From Palaemon carinicauda (lineage: Eukaryota > Arthropoda > Malacostraca > Decapoda > Palaemonidae): a stretch of DNA of 64,000 nucleotides. Where the stretch lies: positions 104,819,708 through 104,883,707 of the forward strand of contig NC_090746.1 in NCBI RefSeq assembly GCF_036898095.1, in the 5' to 3' direction. This document shows, one piece after another, positions 1-8,144 of the stretch. Position 1 is the first letter of the stretch; each line of letters opens with the position of its first letter. Both the position numbers and the translations under genes were made by a program. The notes under the pieces were generated by a model. It saw only the letters and a program-made list of their open reading frames with translations, was not told the DNA's origin and searched no databases.

Positions 1-24
1 AACCCACCTAACCTAACCTAGTAG

Positions 25-375
25 TTCCCAGGTCACAACCCCTAGCCCGGGGCAAGCTCCCAGAACCCCTTCCCAGGTCACAACCCTTAGCCGGGGGCAA
101 GCCCCAGTGTGACGGTCTGAACGATCCCCCGGTCTCAGAATTCTCCTTGACATTGTATAATGGTTCTTTTCCGCCATTAGCTCGCTTCGCTCGCATGAAA
201 ATAAAACATCAAGCTCGTATGTACTGGCAAGCGGTAATGTTGAGCTGCGCACGCTAACATTACATGAAAATAAAACATCAACCTCGTATGCACTGGCAAA
301 CGGTAATGTTCGTGCATGCGCAGATTATCAAGGAGAATTCTGAGACTGGGGATTCGTTCAGACCGTCACACCGGA
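25..375. repeat. Foldback (inverted-repeat) element with internal direct repeats
   Basis: Bases about 104-152 and 325-371 are imperfect reverse complements, forming two arms. Between them a unit of about 48 bp (containing ATGAAAATAAAACATCAA) occurs twice, at about 194-243 and 263-312. A GC-rich unit beginning TTCCCAGGTCACAA occurs at about 26 and 69 and again after the right arm near 381. The layout suggests a foldback or MITE-like element without coding capacity. Related sequence recurs at about 7620-7715 and 21040-21125. Confidence 0.6.
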
Positions 376-826
376 CCCCCTTCCCAGGTCACAAACCTTC
401 CAGTCGTTTGTGCAGTTTTCCATGGTTTTATTATACCTCCAAGAAATTAATGTATAGAGAAGAAAAGGTTTGTTTTACCTATGAATACAGTGCCCTTTTC
501 CCGAGTGTGTTTTCCCCACCCAAAACCCTGGGTTCCTACTGGGGATTGCCCTTTATTTCACGAAGTATTTACTTACCTTGTAAATAAGTTTGATTTTTGA
601 AGGAAACACATTTTTTAGTAGGAAAGCTTTCTCCATCTGTAACTATAATAAAACCCAGCACATAACATGATATAACCAAATTTGACCTTCACTTCAATGG
701 CAAACAAACAGAACGACCAGTTCAACTACTTGCTTCCCTACTGCAGACTCACTAAATCTGGTTTTATTATAATTGAAATGAAGTCAAATTCGGTGAAATC
801 ACATTATTTACTACAGGAAAACATAT
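376..826. other. Unassigned DNA
   Basis: No gene or recognisable repeat was found apart from a short echo of the foldback unit at its start. It is the left flank of DIRS copy A; the junction is the T-run at 826-830. Confidence 0.4.
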
Positions 827-839
827 TTTTCAATATTAA

Positions 840-998
840 ACTTACCCGATAATCATGTAGCTGTCAACTCCGTTGCCCGACAGAATTCTATGGAGGGATA
901 CGCCAGCTATCACAATACTAGAAGGGGGTGTACTTACCAGCGCCACCTGTGGCCAGGTACTCAATCATTTGTTGTTGACACCTCCTCAATTATTCCTC
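840..998. repeat. Left inverted terminal repeat of DIRS copy A
   Basis: This 159-bp arm starts ACTTACCCGATAATCAT and is the exact reverse complement of 7404-7562. The T-run and CAATATTAA that precede it (826-839) are outside the inverted repeat but are represented in the ICR. Confidence 0.93.
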
Positions 999-1209
999 TG
1001 TCGTGCTTCCGGCTAGACGTTCTGGGATACGCTTATGGTCTTCGAGTTTATTCACGGATATTTGGTGAAGTATTCTCTCAGATTAACGGCTGTCGCTTTA
1101 CTGGAATCCTTCTTATATTAGCTAGATAGCTTTTATATAATACTGATATAACGGTTAACGAATTTTGCTTGTTTTTGGATCACCCTTTGGCTAACTCTTT
1201 GAATACAAG

Positions 1210-3909
1210 ATGTCTGACGTTTCGCAAGCCCCCTCCCATAGACGATGTAGGTCTTGCAATAGGCGTATTCCGAAGGCCTCGGTAGATCCTCACACCGCTT
1301 GTTCTGACTGTAGGGACAGGCCCTGTCTATTAGAAAATCGATGTGAGGAATGCGCCGGACTTTCGGAATTGGAATTTGTCCGTCTTTTAAAATATTCATC
1401 TAAGTTAGAGAGAGGTAGAGTTAGGAGAAGTTCTTCTCACTCTTCTATGTTTTCCTCACCTCATGATCCCCTACCTTTTCCTACCCCTGTAGTGGCTACC
1501 CCCGAACCTACTGTGTGCCCTCCGCCTGATATGTCAGTTGTTTTGCGTGCTATTCAGGCTTTAGGCGATAAAGTAGAATCAGTGGTAAGTGACCATAAGT
1601 CTCTGATGGCCGAAGTTAAAGAACTGAAGGTCAAGAGTGCAGTGGGTGGAATTAGTGCCAGTGCTGTGACGAGTGCTAGTGTCGGTGCAGTGCCAAGTGC
1701 TAGTGGTGCCAGTGTGGTGCGTGAGGATTTTTCTGTGCGAGCCAGTCGTCCTCCCAGTCCGGGACCTCTTGCAAGCTCCCATGCCCAGGGGAGAAGCAAT
1801 GTCGAAGGGCTTAAGGGTTCGACAGGCCTTGTTAGGCGCACAGAACTATCCTCGGTGGTTGCGGGCGTGTCTTCCTTAGACCGTCACTCCCACCTGCAGA
1901 CGATTGAGCCCGTCTTATTCTCGTCCGCTGATCAACTAGCAGGGAAGAAACGTTGGTCTCAGGTCTCGAGACCGCTTAAACGTAGAGTCCAGTCCGCGAG
2001 TGCTCAGCCAGGTTGCAGTCATTGGCTCAGCTCTGACTCGCCTCAGTCATCTGTCGACTGTACTCCGCCCAAGAGGAGTAAGGTTCTGCCAAAACAGAGC
2101 CCGACTGTTAAGACTTTACCTCAGTCTGTTATCGTTTCTGCCGATCCCAAGTGGACCCTGCTTCAGTCCATGCAAGCTCAGCTTTCGGACTTGATGCGTG
2201 AGTGTCGGGCTGAGAGTGTTGCACCTCCTCCTCCGCCTACACTCCCTCCGCCTGTTCTCGCTCCGCCTGTGCTCGCCCCGCCTGCACTTGCTCCGCCTGG
2301 TCGCAGCACCATCTGCCAGGCGTACGATGTTGAGCCACTTTCGGAGTTCGCTGTTCCCAGTGGTGTTCAGCCTCAGCCTTCTTTAAGGCAACCCTTGCTT
2401 TGGGATCAGGAGAGTTATTCCACTCTTCCTCCGCCTCCCCTTGCTGCTCCACCAGTGGTGCAACTCTCGGTTGGGGTACAACAACCTCTCCCCTCCGTGA
2501 GTCTGTCTGCTCAGCCATCGCTGCAGCGAGCTCAACCCTCCTCAAGGCAAGCTCCTCTACACCCTGGACTTGCGCCTCAGGAGCCTCAGCTTGCGAGAAC
2601 TTTACCTTGTTCTGCGCAGCCTCAACCTCATCATGCTCCGCTCATCTCACAGGAACAGGAACGGACTACTCCGCCTCCGTCCTCCGCTCAGCTTGTGCAA
2701 TCCTTGGGTTCAACCTCTCTTGCTAGGAGTCAACCTCCTTCACCCATGCGCCTGCCTTCTGCTTCGTCTGTTGTTCAGCCTTTGCAGTCTGAGCCTCAGG
2801 TTTTCCCTCAACAATCACTGGAAGAGGAAACCACTGTTATTGTTCCTACCCGTTCTGACTCTGCGGTTCAGCATTCTGGTCCGATCGCTTCGCTACCCTC
2901 TGCTGATGAGGTGTCGGATGATGAGGAGGCACACCTTGATCCCTCATCAGACGTGGACGAATCTAAGCTTTCTCCACCGTCGATTGATTTTCGTAAGGTC
3001 TTGGCTCTACTCAGGGAGATTTACCCAGACCACTTCGTCTCTGCTATTCCCCGCTCTCCACCATCTGAGTTTTCGCTGGGCGTACAACAAGCTAAGTCCA
3101 ACTATACTAAGCTTGTCCTAGCTAGATCCTCCAAGAGGGCTTTAAGGATCTTAGGGGAGTGGCTGCAGTCTAAACAACACCTTGGCAAGACTTCCTTCGT
3201 GTTCCCTCCAACGAAGCTCGCTTCGAAAGCTAGCGTTTGGTATGCCACAGGGGAAGCACCAGGCTTAGGAGTACCTGCCTCTGCCCAGGCTGACTTCTCA
3301 AGTCTGGTGGACTCGCCTCGGAGAACTGCTATGAGACGCTCGAAGGTTTGTTGGACCTTCTCAGACCTGGATCATTTACTAAAAGGGTTGTTCAGAGCAT
3401 TTGAAATGTTCAACTTTCTCGACTGGTGCCTGGGGGCCCTCAGCAAGAAAACCTCTCCTGCGGACAAAGATTCTGCCATGCTATTAATGTCCTGCATGGA
3501 TAAGGCCATCAGAGATGGATCGGGTGAGCTAGCGTCGTTATTTGTATCAGGGGTGTTGAAGAAAAGGGAACAACTGTGTACCTTCCTTTCCGCCAGCATT
3601 ACACCTTGCCAACGGTCACAACTCCTTTTTGCTCCACTCTCAAAGTTCCTCTTTCCCGAGGAGCTAGTTAAGGACTTGTCTGCTGCCCTGATACAAAAGG
3701 ACACGCACGATCTTGTAGCCTCATCGGCTCGTAAGTCTAAGGTTGCCACCTCAGTCCCCAAGACTTATCGCTCCCCAGTGGCTGATACCCCGGCTACGAG
3801 GTTCATACCGCCCTTTCGTGGTAGAGCCCCCAGCCGAGGAAGCTCCCGTCCAGACTCTCACAGGAGCAAGTCTAGGAAAGGATCCAGGACATCTAAGGGA
3901 AAGAACTGA
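1210..3909 (+). CDS. DIRS family 1 gag-like protein (copy A), intact, 899 aa
   Basis: This is the first ORF of the element and presumably encodes the nucleocapsid-like protein that packages the RNA. The ATG at 1210 lies 211 bp after the ITR and has A at -3. Residues 13-48 hold a Cys/His-rich module (C13, C16, H28, C31, C34, C39, C45, C48), likely zinc-binding. An R/S-rich stretch follows, then a long P/Q/S-rich middle with short PPxLAPP-type repeats (about 370-400). A conserved C-terminal region begins at DFRKVLALL (about 590) and includes FNFLDWCLGALS. The tail is R/S/K-rich, as expected for RNA binding. The ORF ends in a UGA followed by CUC, and the same frame stays open beyond it. The last 167 nt overlap the RT frame in +1. 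The gag assignment rests on position and composition. Confidence 0.85.
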   Translation: MSDVSQAPSHRRCRSCNRRIPKASVDPHTACSDCRDRPCLLENRCEECAGLSELEFVRLLKYSSKLERGRVRRSSSHSSMFSSPHDPLPFPTPVVATPEPTVCPPPDMSVVLRAIQALGDKVESVVSDHKSLMAEVKELKVKSAVGGISASAVTSASVGAVPSASGASVVREDFSVRASRPPSPGPLASSHAQGRSNVEGLKGSTGLVRRTELSSVVAGVSSLDRHSHLQTIEPVLFSSADQLAGKKRWSQVSRPLKRRVQSASAQPGCSHWLSSDSPQSSVDCTPPKRSKVLPKQSPTVKTLPQSVIVSADPKWTLLQSMQAQLSDLMRECRAESVAPPPPPTLPPPVLAPPVLAPPALAPPGRSTICQAYDVEPLSEFAVPSGVQPQPSLRQPLLWDQESYSTLPPPPLAAPPVVQLSVGVQQPLPSVSLSAQPSLQRAQPSSRQAPLHPGLAPQEPQLARTLPCSAQPQPHHAPLISQEQERTTPPPSSAQLVQSLGSTSLARSQPPSPMRLPSASSVVQPLQSEPQVFPQQSLEEETTVIVPTRSDSAVQHSGPIASLPSADEVSDDEEAHLDPSSDVDESKLSPPSIDFRKVLALLREIYPDHFVSAIPRSPPSEFSLGVQQAKSNYTKLVLARSSKRALRILGEWLQSKQHLGKTSFVFPPTKLASKASVWYATGEAPGLGVPASAQADFSSLVDSPRRTAMRRSKVCWTFSDLDHLLKGLFRAFEMFNFLDWCLGALSKKTSPADKDSAMLLMSCMDKAIRDGSGELASLFVSGVLKKREQLCTFLSASITPCQRSQLLFAPLSKFLFPEELVKDLSAALIQKDTHDLVASSARKSKVATSVPKTYRSPVADTPATRFIPPFRGRAPSRGSSRPDSHRSKSRKGSRTSKGKN

Positions 3910-6868
3910 CTCTCAGATTCTCCAGACAACAGTAGGAGCCAGACTCAAGATCTTCTGGCGAGCCTGGGAGAAGAGAGGTGCAGACGCACAGTCTGTCAGT
4001 TGGCTGAGGTACGGTTACAGGATTCCATTCTGCCTCAAACCACCTCTGACCACATCGCCCATCAACCTCTCTCCCAACTACAAAGAAGAGGACAAGAGGC
4101 TAGCATTGCAACAGGAGGTGTCGCTACTTGTGCAGAAGAAGGCAGTGGTTATAGTCCGGGACCATCAATCCCCGGGCTTCTACAACCGTCTCTTTCTTGT
4201 GGCCAAGAAGACAGGAGGTTGGAGACCGGTGCTGGACGTCAGCTCTCTCAACGAGTATGTCACCAAGCAGACGTTCACGATGGAGACGACCAAGTCGGTC
4301 TTAGCAGCGGTCAGACAGGAGGACTGGATGGTCTCGTTGGACTTGAAAGATGCATACTTTCACGTTCCCATTCATCCAGACTCCCAACCTTTCCTGAGAT
4401 TCGTTTTCGGAAAGGTTGTCTATCAGTTCCAAGCCCTGTGTTTTGGCCTAAGCACAGCTCCTATGGTCTTTACTCATCTGATGAGGAATGTAGCGAAATT
4501 CCTACACTTATCGAACATCAGAGCCTCCCTCTACCTAGACGACTGGCTGTTGAGAGCCTCCACGAGTCGTCGTTGTCTGGAGAACCTCAATTGGACTTTA
4601 GACTTAATCAGAGACCTAGGTCTATTAGTCAATATAGAGAAATCTCAACTCATTCCCTCCCAATCCATTGTGTACCTGGGAATGGAGATTCAGAGTCAGG
4701 ATTTTCGGGCTTTTCCATCGGCCCCCAGGATAAACCAAGCCCTAGAGTGCATCATGAGCATGCTGAAGAGGAGCAATTGCTCAGTGAGACAGTGGATGAG
4801 TCTCACAGGGACCCTCTCATCACTGGCCCTGTTTGTCGAGCTAGGAAGACTCCACCTCCGCCCTCTTCAATTCCATCTTGCTGCTCATTGGGACAAGGGC
4901 TCGACTCTAGAAGCAGTCTCTATCCCTATCAACCAAGAGATGAAGACCACTCTCCTGTGGTGGAAGCACAATCTCCTTCTCAAGGAGGGTCTATCATTGG
5001 CCATCCAGACCCCCAATCTTCATCTCTTCTCAGATGCATCGGACTCGGGCTGGGGTGCGACCTTGGACGGACGGGAATGCTCAGGAGTATGGAACAAGGA
5101 ACAAGGATTACTCCACATCAACTGCAAGGAACTGTTAGCAGTTCATCTAGCCCTGTTGAACTTCAAGTCCCTCCTGCTAGGCAAAGTGGTGGAGGTGAAT
5201 TCAGACAACACCACAGCCTTGGCTTACATCTCCAAGCAAGGAGGGACCCATTCGAGGAGCCTTTACGAGATCGCAAGGGACCTCCTCATTTGGTCAAGAG
5301 GTCTAAACCTCACTCTGGTCACGAGGTTCATCCAGGGCGATATGAATGTTTCAGCGGATCGCCTCAGCAGAAGGAATCAGGTCATTCCCACGGAATGGAC
5401 CCTCCACAAGAGTGTGTGCAACAGACTTTGGACCTTGTGGGGTCAACCTACCATAGATCTGTTTGCCACCTCCATAACCAAGAGACTTCCGCTTTATTGT
5501 TCCCCTGTTCCAGACCCTGCAGCGGTTCATGTGGATGCTTTTCTTCTGAACTGGTCCCATCTCGACCTGTACGCATTCCCTCCGTTCAAGATAATAAACA
5601 AAGTTCTGCAGAAATTCGTCTCGCACGAAGGGACACGGCTGACGCTGGTTGCTCCCCTTTGGCCTGCAAAGAGAATGGTACACAGAGGTACTTCAATGGC
5701 TAGTCGACTTCCCCAGGACTCTACCTCTAAGAGTGGACCTTCTACGTCAACCACACGTAGACAGGTTGCACCCAAACCTCCACGCTCTTCGGCTGACTGC
5801 CTTCAGACTGTCGAAAGATTCGCTAGAGCTAGAGGCTTTTCGAAGGAGGCAGCCAGTGCGATTGCCAGAGCTAGAAGAGTTTCCACTCGTAGAGTCTACC
5901 AGTCTAAGTGGGAGGTCTTCCGAAGCTGGTGTAGAGCCAATTCAATATCCTCTACCAATACCTCTGTGATCCAAATAGCTGACTTCCTTCTACATCTTAG
6001 GAATGAGAGATCCCTTTCAACACCTACGATTAAAGGATATAGGAGCATGTTGGCCTCAGTTCTCCGCCACAGAGGTTTGGACCTGTCTTCCAACAAGGAC
6101 CTTCAAGACATTCTCAAGTCTTTTGAGACGTCTAAAGAACGTCGTCTTTCCACTCCAGGCTGGAATCTAGACGTAGTCTTAAGGTTCCTTATGACATCTA
6201 GGTTCGAACCTCTCCAGTCAGCTTCCTTCAAGGATCTTACCCTCAAGACTACTTTTCTCGTTTGCCTTGCAACAGCTAAGAGAGTCAGTGAGGTTCATGC
6301 CTTCAGCAAGAACATTGGTTTCACAACCGAATCTGCAACATGTTCTTTTCAGCTTGGATTCCTAGCAAAGAACGAGCTTCCTTCACGTCCTTGGCCTAGA
6401 TCGTTCGAAATACCTAGCCTTTCCAACATGGTAGGTAACGAACTAGAGAGAGTTCTTTGCCCTGTCAGAGCTCTCAAATATTATCTGAAGAGGTCTAAAC
6501 CTATTCGAGGACAGTCAGAAGCCTTATGGTGTGCCATCAAGAAACCCTCGAGACCCATGTCCAAGAATGGGCTTTCGTACTATATAAGGCTTCTGATCAG
6601 AGAAGCACATTCTCACTTAAAGGAGGAAGACCTTGCATTGCTGAAGGTAAGGACCCACGAAGTAAGAGCTGTAGCTACTTCGTTGGCCTTTAATAAAAAC
6701 CGTTCTCTGCAGAGCATAATGGATGCAACCTATTGGAGGAGCAAGTCAGTGTTTGCATCATTTTATCTGAAAGATGTCCAGTCTCTTTACGAGAACTGCT
6801 ACTCCCTGGGACCATTCGTAGCAGCGAGTGCAGTAGTAGGTGAGGGCTCAGCCACTACATTCCCTTAA
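3743..6868 (+). CDS. DIRS family 1 pol (copy A): RT, RNase H, MT-like domain fused by a frameshift to tyrosine recombinase
   Basis: This frame is open for 1041 codons; 3743 is a TTG, so the true start is unknown and translation probably enters from gag. RT motifs include DLKDAYFHVPIHP, CFGLSTAP and YLDDW (YLDD from 4532). RNase H shows LFSDASDSGWGATL, NCKELLAVH, NSDNTTALAY and ADRLSR. A Dam-like methyltransferase-type domain follows (DLFATS, DPAAVH, YAFPPF, VAPLWP). Near 5669 copy A has CTGCAAAGAG where copy C has CTGCAAGAG. This +1 base moves translation from the RT frame into the YR frame. The YR portion carries AKRVSEVH (first Arg), HEVR (near 6656) and the nucleophile Tyr (codon 6764) in FYLKDV. 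The normal end of the RT frame survives out of frame to 5969. The fusion removes the last 100 or so pol residues, so this may be a defective copy despite the long ORF. Confidence 0.85.
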   Translation: MPPQSPRLIAPQWLIPRLRGSYRPFVVEPPAEEAPVQTLTGASLGKDPGHLRERTDSQILQTTVGARLKIFWRAWEKRGADAQSVSWLRYGYRIPFCLKPPLTTSPINLSPNYKEEDKRLALQQEVSLLVQKKAVVIVRDHQSPGFYNRLFLVAKKTGGWRPVLDVSSLNEYVTKQTFTMETTKSVLAAVRQEDWMVSLDLKDAYFHVPIHPDSQPFLRFVFGKVVYQFQALCFGLSTAPMVFTHLMRNVAKFLHLSNIRASLYLDDWLLRASTSRRCLENLNWTLDLIRDLGLLVNIEKSQLIPSQSIVYLGMEIQSQDFRAFPSAPRINQALECIMSMLKRSNCSVRQWMSLTGTLSSLALFVELGRLHLRPLQFHLAAHWDKGSTLEAVSIPINQEMKTTLLWWKHNLLLKEGLSLAIQTPNLHLFSDASDSGWGATLDGRECSGVWNKEQGLLHINCKELLAVHLALLNFKSLLLGKVVEVNSDNTTALAYISKQGGTHSRSLYEIARDLLIWSRGLNLTLVTRFIQGDMNVSADRLSRRNQVIPTEWTLHKSVCNRLWTLWGQPTIDLFATSITKRLPLYCSPVPDPAAVHVDAFLLNWSHLDLYAFPPFKIINKVLQKFVSHEGTRLTLVAPLWPAKRMVHRGTSMASRLPQDSTSKSGPSTSTTRRQVAPKPPRSSADCLQTVERFARARGFSKEAASAIARARRVSTRRVYQSKWEVFRSWCRANSISSTNTSVIQIADFLLHLRNERSLSTPTIKGYRSMLASVLRHRGLDLSSNKDLQDILKSFETSKERRLSTPGWNLDVVLRFLMTSRFEPLQSASFKDLTLKTTFLVCLATAKRVSEVHAFSKNIGFTTESATCSFQLGFLAKNELPSRPWPRSFEIPSLSNMVGNELERVLCPVRALKYYLKRSKPIRGQSEALWCAIKKPSRPMSKNGLSYYIRLLIREAHSHLKEEDLALLKVRTHEVRAVATSLAFNKNRSLQSIMDATYWRSKSVFASFYLKDVQSLYENCYSLGPFVAASAVVGEGSATTFP
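3910..5703 (+). CDS. Overlapping ORF2 frame of copy A (upstream part of the YR frame)
   Basis: Immediately after the gag UGA (3907-3909) the gag frame stays open for 597 codons through the whole RT-RNase H region, stopping at 5701-5703 only because of the extra base near 5669. In copy C the equivalent frame runs on into YR. The predicted peptide is rich in S, G, P, Q and R and has no recognised domain. It may be translated as an N-terminal extension of YR, or it may only be a frame kept free of stops. Extensive overlap of RT and YR frames is known in DIRS1-like elements; the exact gag-stop-YR register is what the sequence shows here. Confidence 0.5.
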   Translation, partial: LSDSPDNSRSQTQDLLASLGEERCRRTVCQLAEVRLQDSILPQTTSDHIAHQPLSQLQRRGQEASIATGGVATCAEEGSGYSPGPSIPGLLQPSLSCGQEDRRLETGAGRQLSQRVCHQADVHDGDDQVGLSSGQTGGLDGLVGLERCILSRSHSSRLPTFPEIRFRKGCLSVPSPVFWPKHSSYGLYSSDEECSEIPTLIEHQSLPLPRRLAVESLHESSLSGEPQLDFRLNQRPRSISQYREISTHSLPIHCVPGNGDSESGFSGFSIGPQDKPSPRVHHEHAEEEQLLSETVDESHRDPLITGPVCRARKTPPPPSSIPSCCSLGQGLDSRSSLYPYQPRDEDHSPVVEAQSPSQGGSIIGHPDPQSSSLLRCIGLGLGCDLGRTGMLRSMEQGTRITPHQLQGTVSSSSSPVELQVPPARQSGGGEFRQHHSLGLHLQARRDPFEEPLRDRKGPPHLVKRSKPHSGHEVHPGRYECFSGSPQQKESGHSHGMDPPQECVQQTLDLVGSTYHRSVCHLHNQETSALLFPCSRPCSGSCGCFSSELVPSRPVRIPSVQDNKQSSAEIRLARRDTADAGCSPLACKENGTQRYFNG

Positions 6869-7268
6869 TCCCATAACCTTTTTTAACCTTTCTCTTGAAT
6901 ACTTTTATTGTTGTTTTTTATGGTTGTTACGGTAGGCTAAGAAGCCTTCCGCATCCTTGGATTTGGCGGGTGGTCTATTCATTCTTGAGAAGCGCCTGGG
7001 TTAAAGGTTTGGTAGAGGTCCTTTAGTAGGGGTTGCAACCCCGTGTACTTTGGCACCTTTGGGTTGATTCAGCCTCCAAGAAGAACGCTGCGCTCAGTAA
7101 GGAAGACGAACTTTAAATAAAGAGGCAGAGTAACGGTTCTATTCGACTTCCTTACTAGGTACTTATTATTTCATTGTTATTTGAGATAACTGTTATATGA
7201 AATACGGGATACTTAGCTATCCTTTAATCTTGTACACTGGTTTTCACCCACCTCCCTGGGTGTGAATC
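6869..7268 (+). other. 3' non-coding region of DIRS copy A
   Basis: No ORF is present. The segment contains blocks also found in the family 2 copies: an AACCTTT-rich start, GCTAAGAAGCC and GATTTGGCGGGTGGTC, and the GGGTGTGAATCAGCT run leading into the ICR. An AATAAAG near 7117 could serve as a poly(A) signal, which is unproven. Conservation of these blocks between families suggests a cis role in replication or RNA processing. Confidence 0.5.
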
Positions 7269-7358
7269 AGCTACATGATTATCGGGTAAGTTTAATATTG
7301 AAAAATGTTATTTTTATTAATAAAATAAATTTTTGAATATACTTACCCGATAATCATG
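7269..7358. repeat. Internal complementary region (ICR) of copy A
   Basis: Bases 7269-7305 are the reverse complement of the left end of the element, and about 7302-7358 the reverse complement of its right end. The two halves join at the A-run. Together they read as the reverse complement of a right-end/left-end circle junction. This is the hallmark of DIRS elements and is thought to template circularisation during replication. Confidence 0.92.
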
Positions 7359-7403
7359 ATTTAATCGACCCTCCCTTTCCTCCCCAGAGAGAACCAGTGG
7401 ACC

Positions 7404-7562
7404 GAGGAATAATTGAGGAGGTGTCAACAACAAATGATTGAGTACCTGGCCACAGGTGGCGCTGGTAAGTACACCCCCTTCTAGTATTGTGATAGCTGGC
7501 GTATCCCTCCATAGAATTCTGTCGGGCAACGGAGTTGACAGCTACATGATTATCGGGTAAGT
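7404..7562. repeat. Right inverted terminal repeat of DIRS copy A
   Basis: This is the exact reverse complement of 840-998. The terminal 39 bp that follow (7563-7601) are AT-rich, end in AACATTTT, and are also copied in inverted form in the ICR. Confidence 0.93.
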
Positions 7563-7601
7563 ATATTCAAAAATTTATTTTATTAATAAAAATAACATTT
7601 T

Positions 7602-7763
7602 CTGTTCAAAATGTTCTATCTTAAATACAATGGTTTTTGCTCTACCGTGCATTCGCTTCGCTCGGGGAAAAAGAAAAACATCAAGCTCCTATGTACTGGC
7701 AAGGGGTAATGCCGCGTGCTAAAATCATTGATTATTATTTCTTAGATAATTAATCCAGGTATA
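7602..7763. repeat. Spacer with a degenerate foldback-repeat unit
   Basis: The spacer between copies A and B contains, at about 7620-7715, a copy of the unit seen near 150-240: a TCGCTTCGCTCG block followed by AAAAACATCAAGCTCCTATG. A similar unit lies just beyond the right end of B at 21040-21125. Confidence 0.5.
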
Positions 7764-7778
7764 TTTTTTCAATATTTA

Positions 7779-7938
7779 ACTTAGCCGGTGATTATAATAG
7801 CTGCAACTCTGTTGCCCGACAGACAACTCTAAGGTAAAAACTCGCCAGCGATCGCTACACAGGTTGCGGGTGTGCCCAACAGCGCCATCTGTCGTCCAGA
7901 TACCCAGTACTCAATGTAAACAAAGACTCAATTTTCTC
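7779..7938. repeat. Left inverted terminal repeat of copy B
   Basis: About 160 bp, matching the reverse complement of 20838-20997 apart from the outermost ACTTAG versus ACTTAC difference. It contains the palindrome GCGATCGC. Confidence 0.9.
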
Positions 7939-8144
7939 TCTGTCGTGCTATCGACAAGACGTACTTACTCGCTGTTGCTAAACTGGAGTTTTTTCACAAC
8001 TAATTGGTGAAGTACTTTATTCTAGTTTTGAGCTTTCGCTGTGCAGGGTTTCTCTTCACACAGATCCTTGAACTCTTTTTGATAACGGATTCTTTGTTGA
8101 TGACTTTTTGATAGTTTTTTGAATTTCCCTTTGACCAATTCAAA

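Larger units (their letters stand above)
827..7601 (+). mobile_element. DIRS-like retrotransposon, family 1, copy A
   Basis: The element runs from a T-run (826-830) to TTTT at 7598-7601. It has perfect 159-bp inverted terminal repeats (840-998 and 7404-7562), an internal complementary region (7269-7358), a gag-like ORF and a pol carrying RT, RNase H, a methyltransferase-like domain and a tyrosine recombinase. Inverted ends plus an ICR plus a YR instead of an integrase define the DIRS order. No target-site duplication is seen, as expected for YR integration. The identical ITR arms indicate recent activity or homogenisation during replication. Its one obvious coding defect is a single-base insertion near 5669. 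Confidence 0.93.

Noticed and set aside
827..7601. LTR retrotransposon (Ty3/gypsy-like) because of RT-RNase H similarity
   Set aside because: Ends are inverted rather than direct repeats, an ICR is present, and a tyrosine recombinase replaces the protease and DDE integrase.
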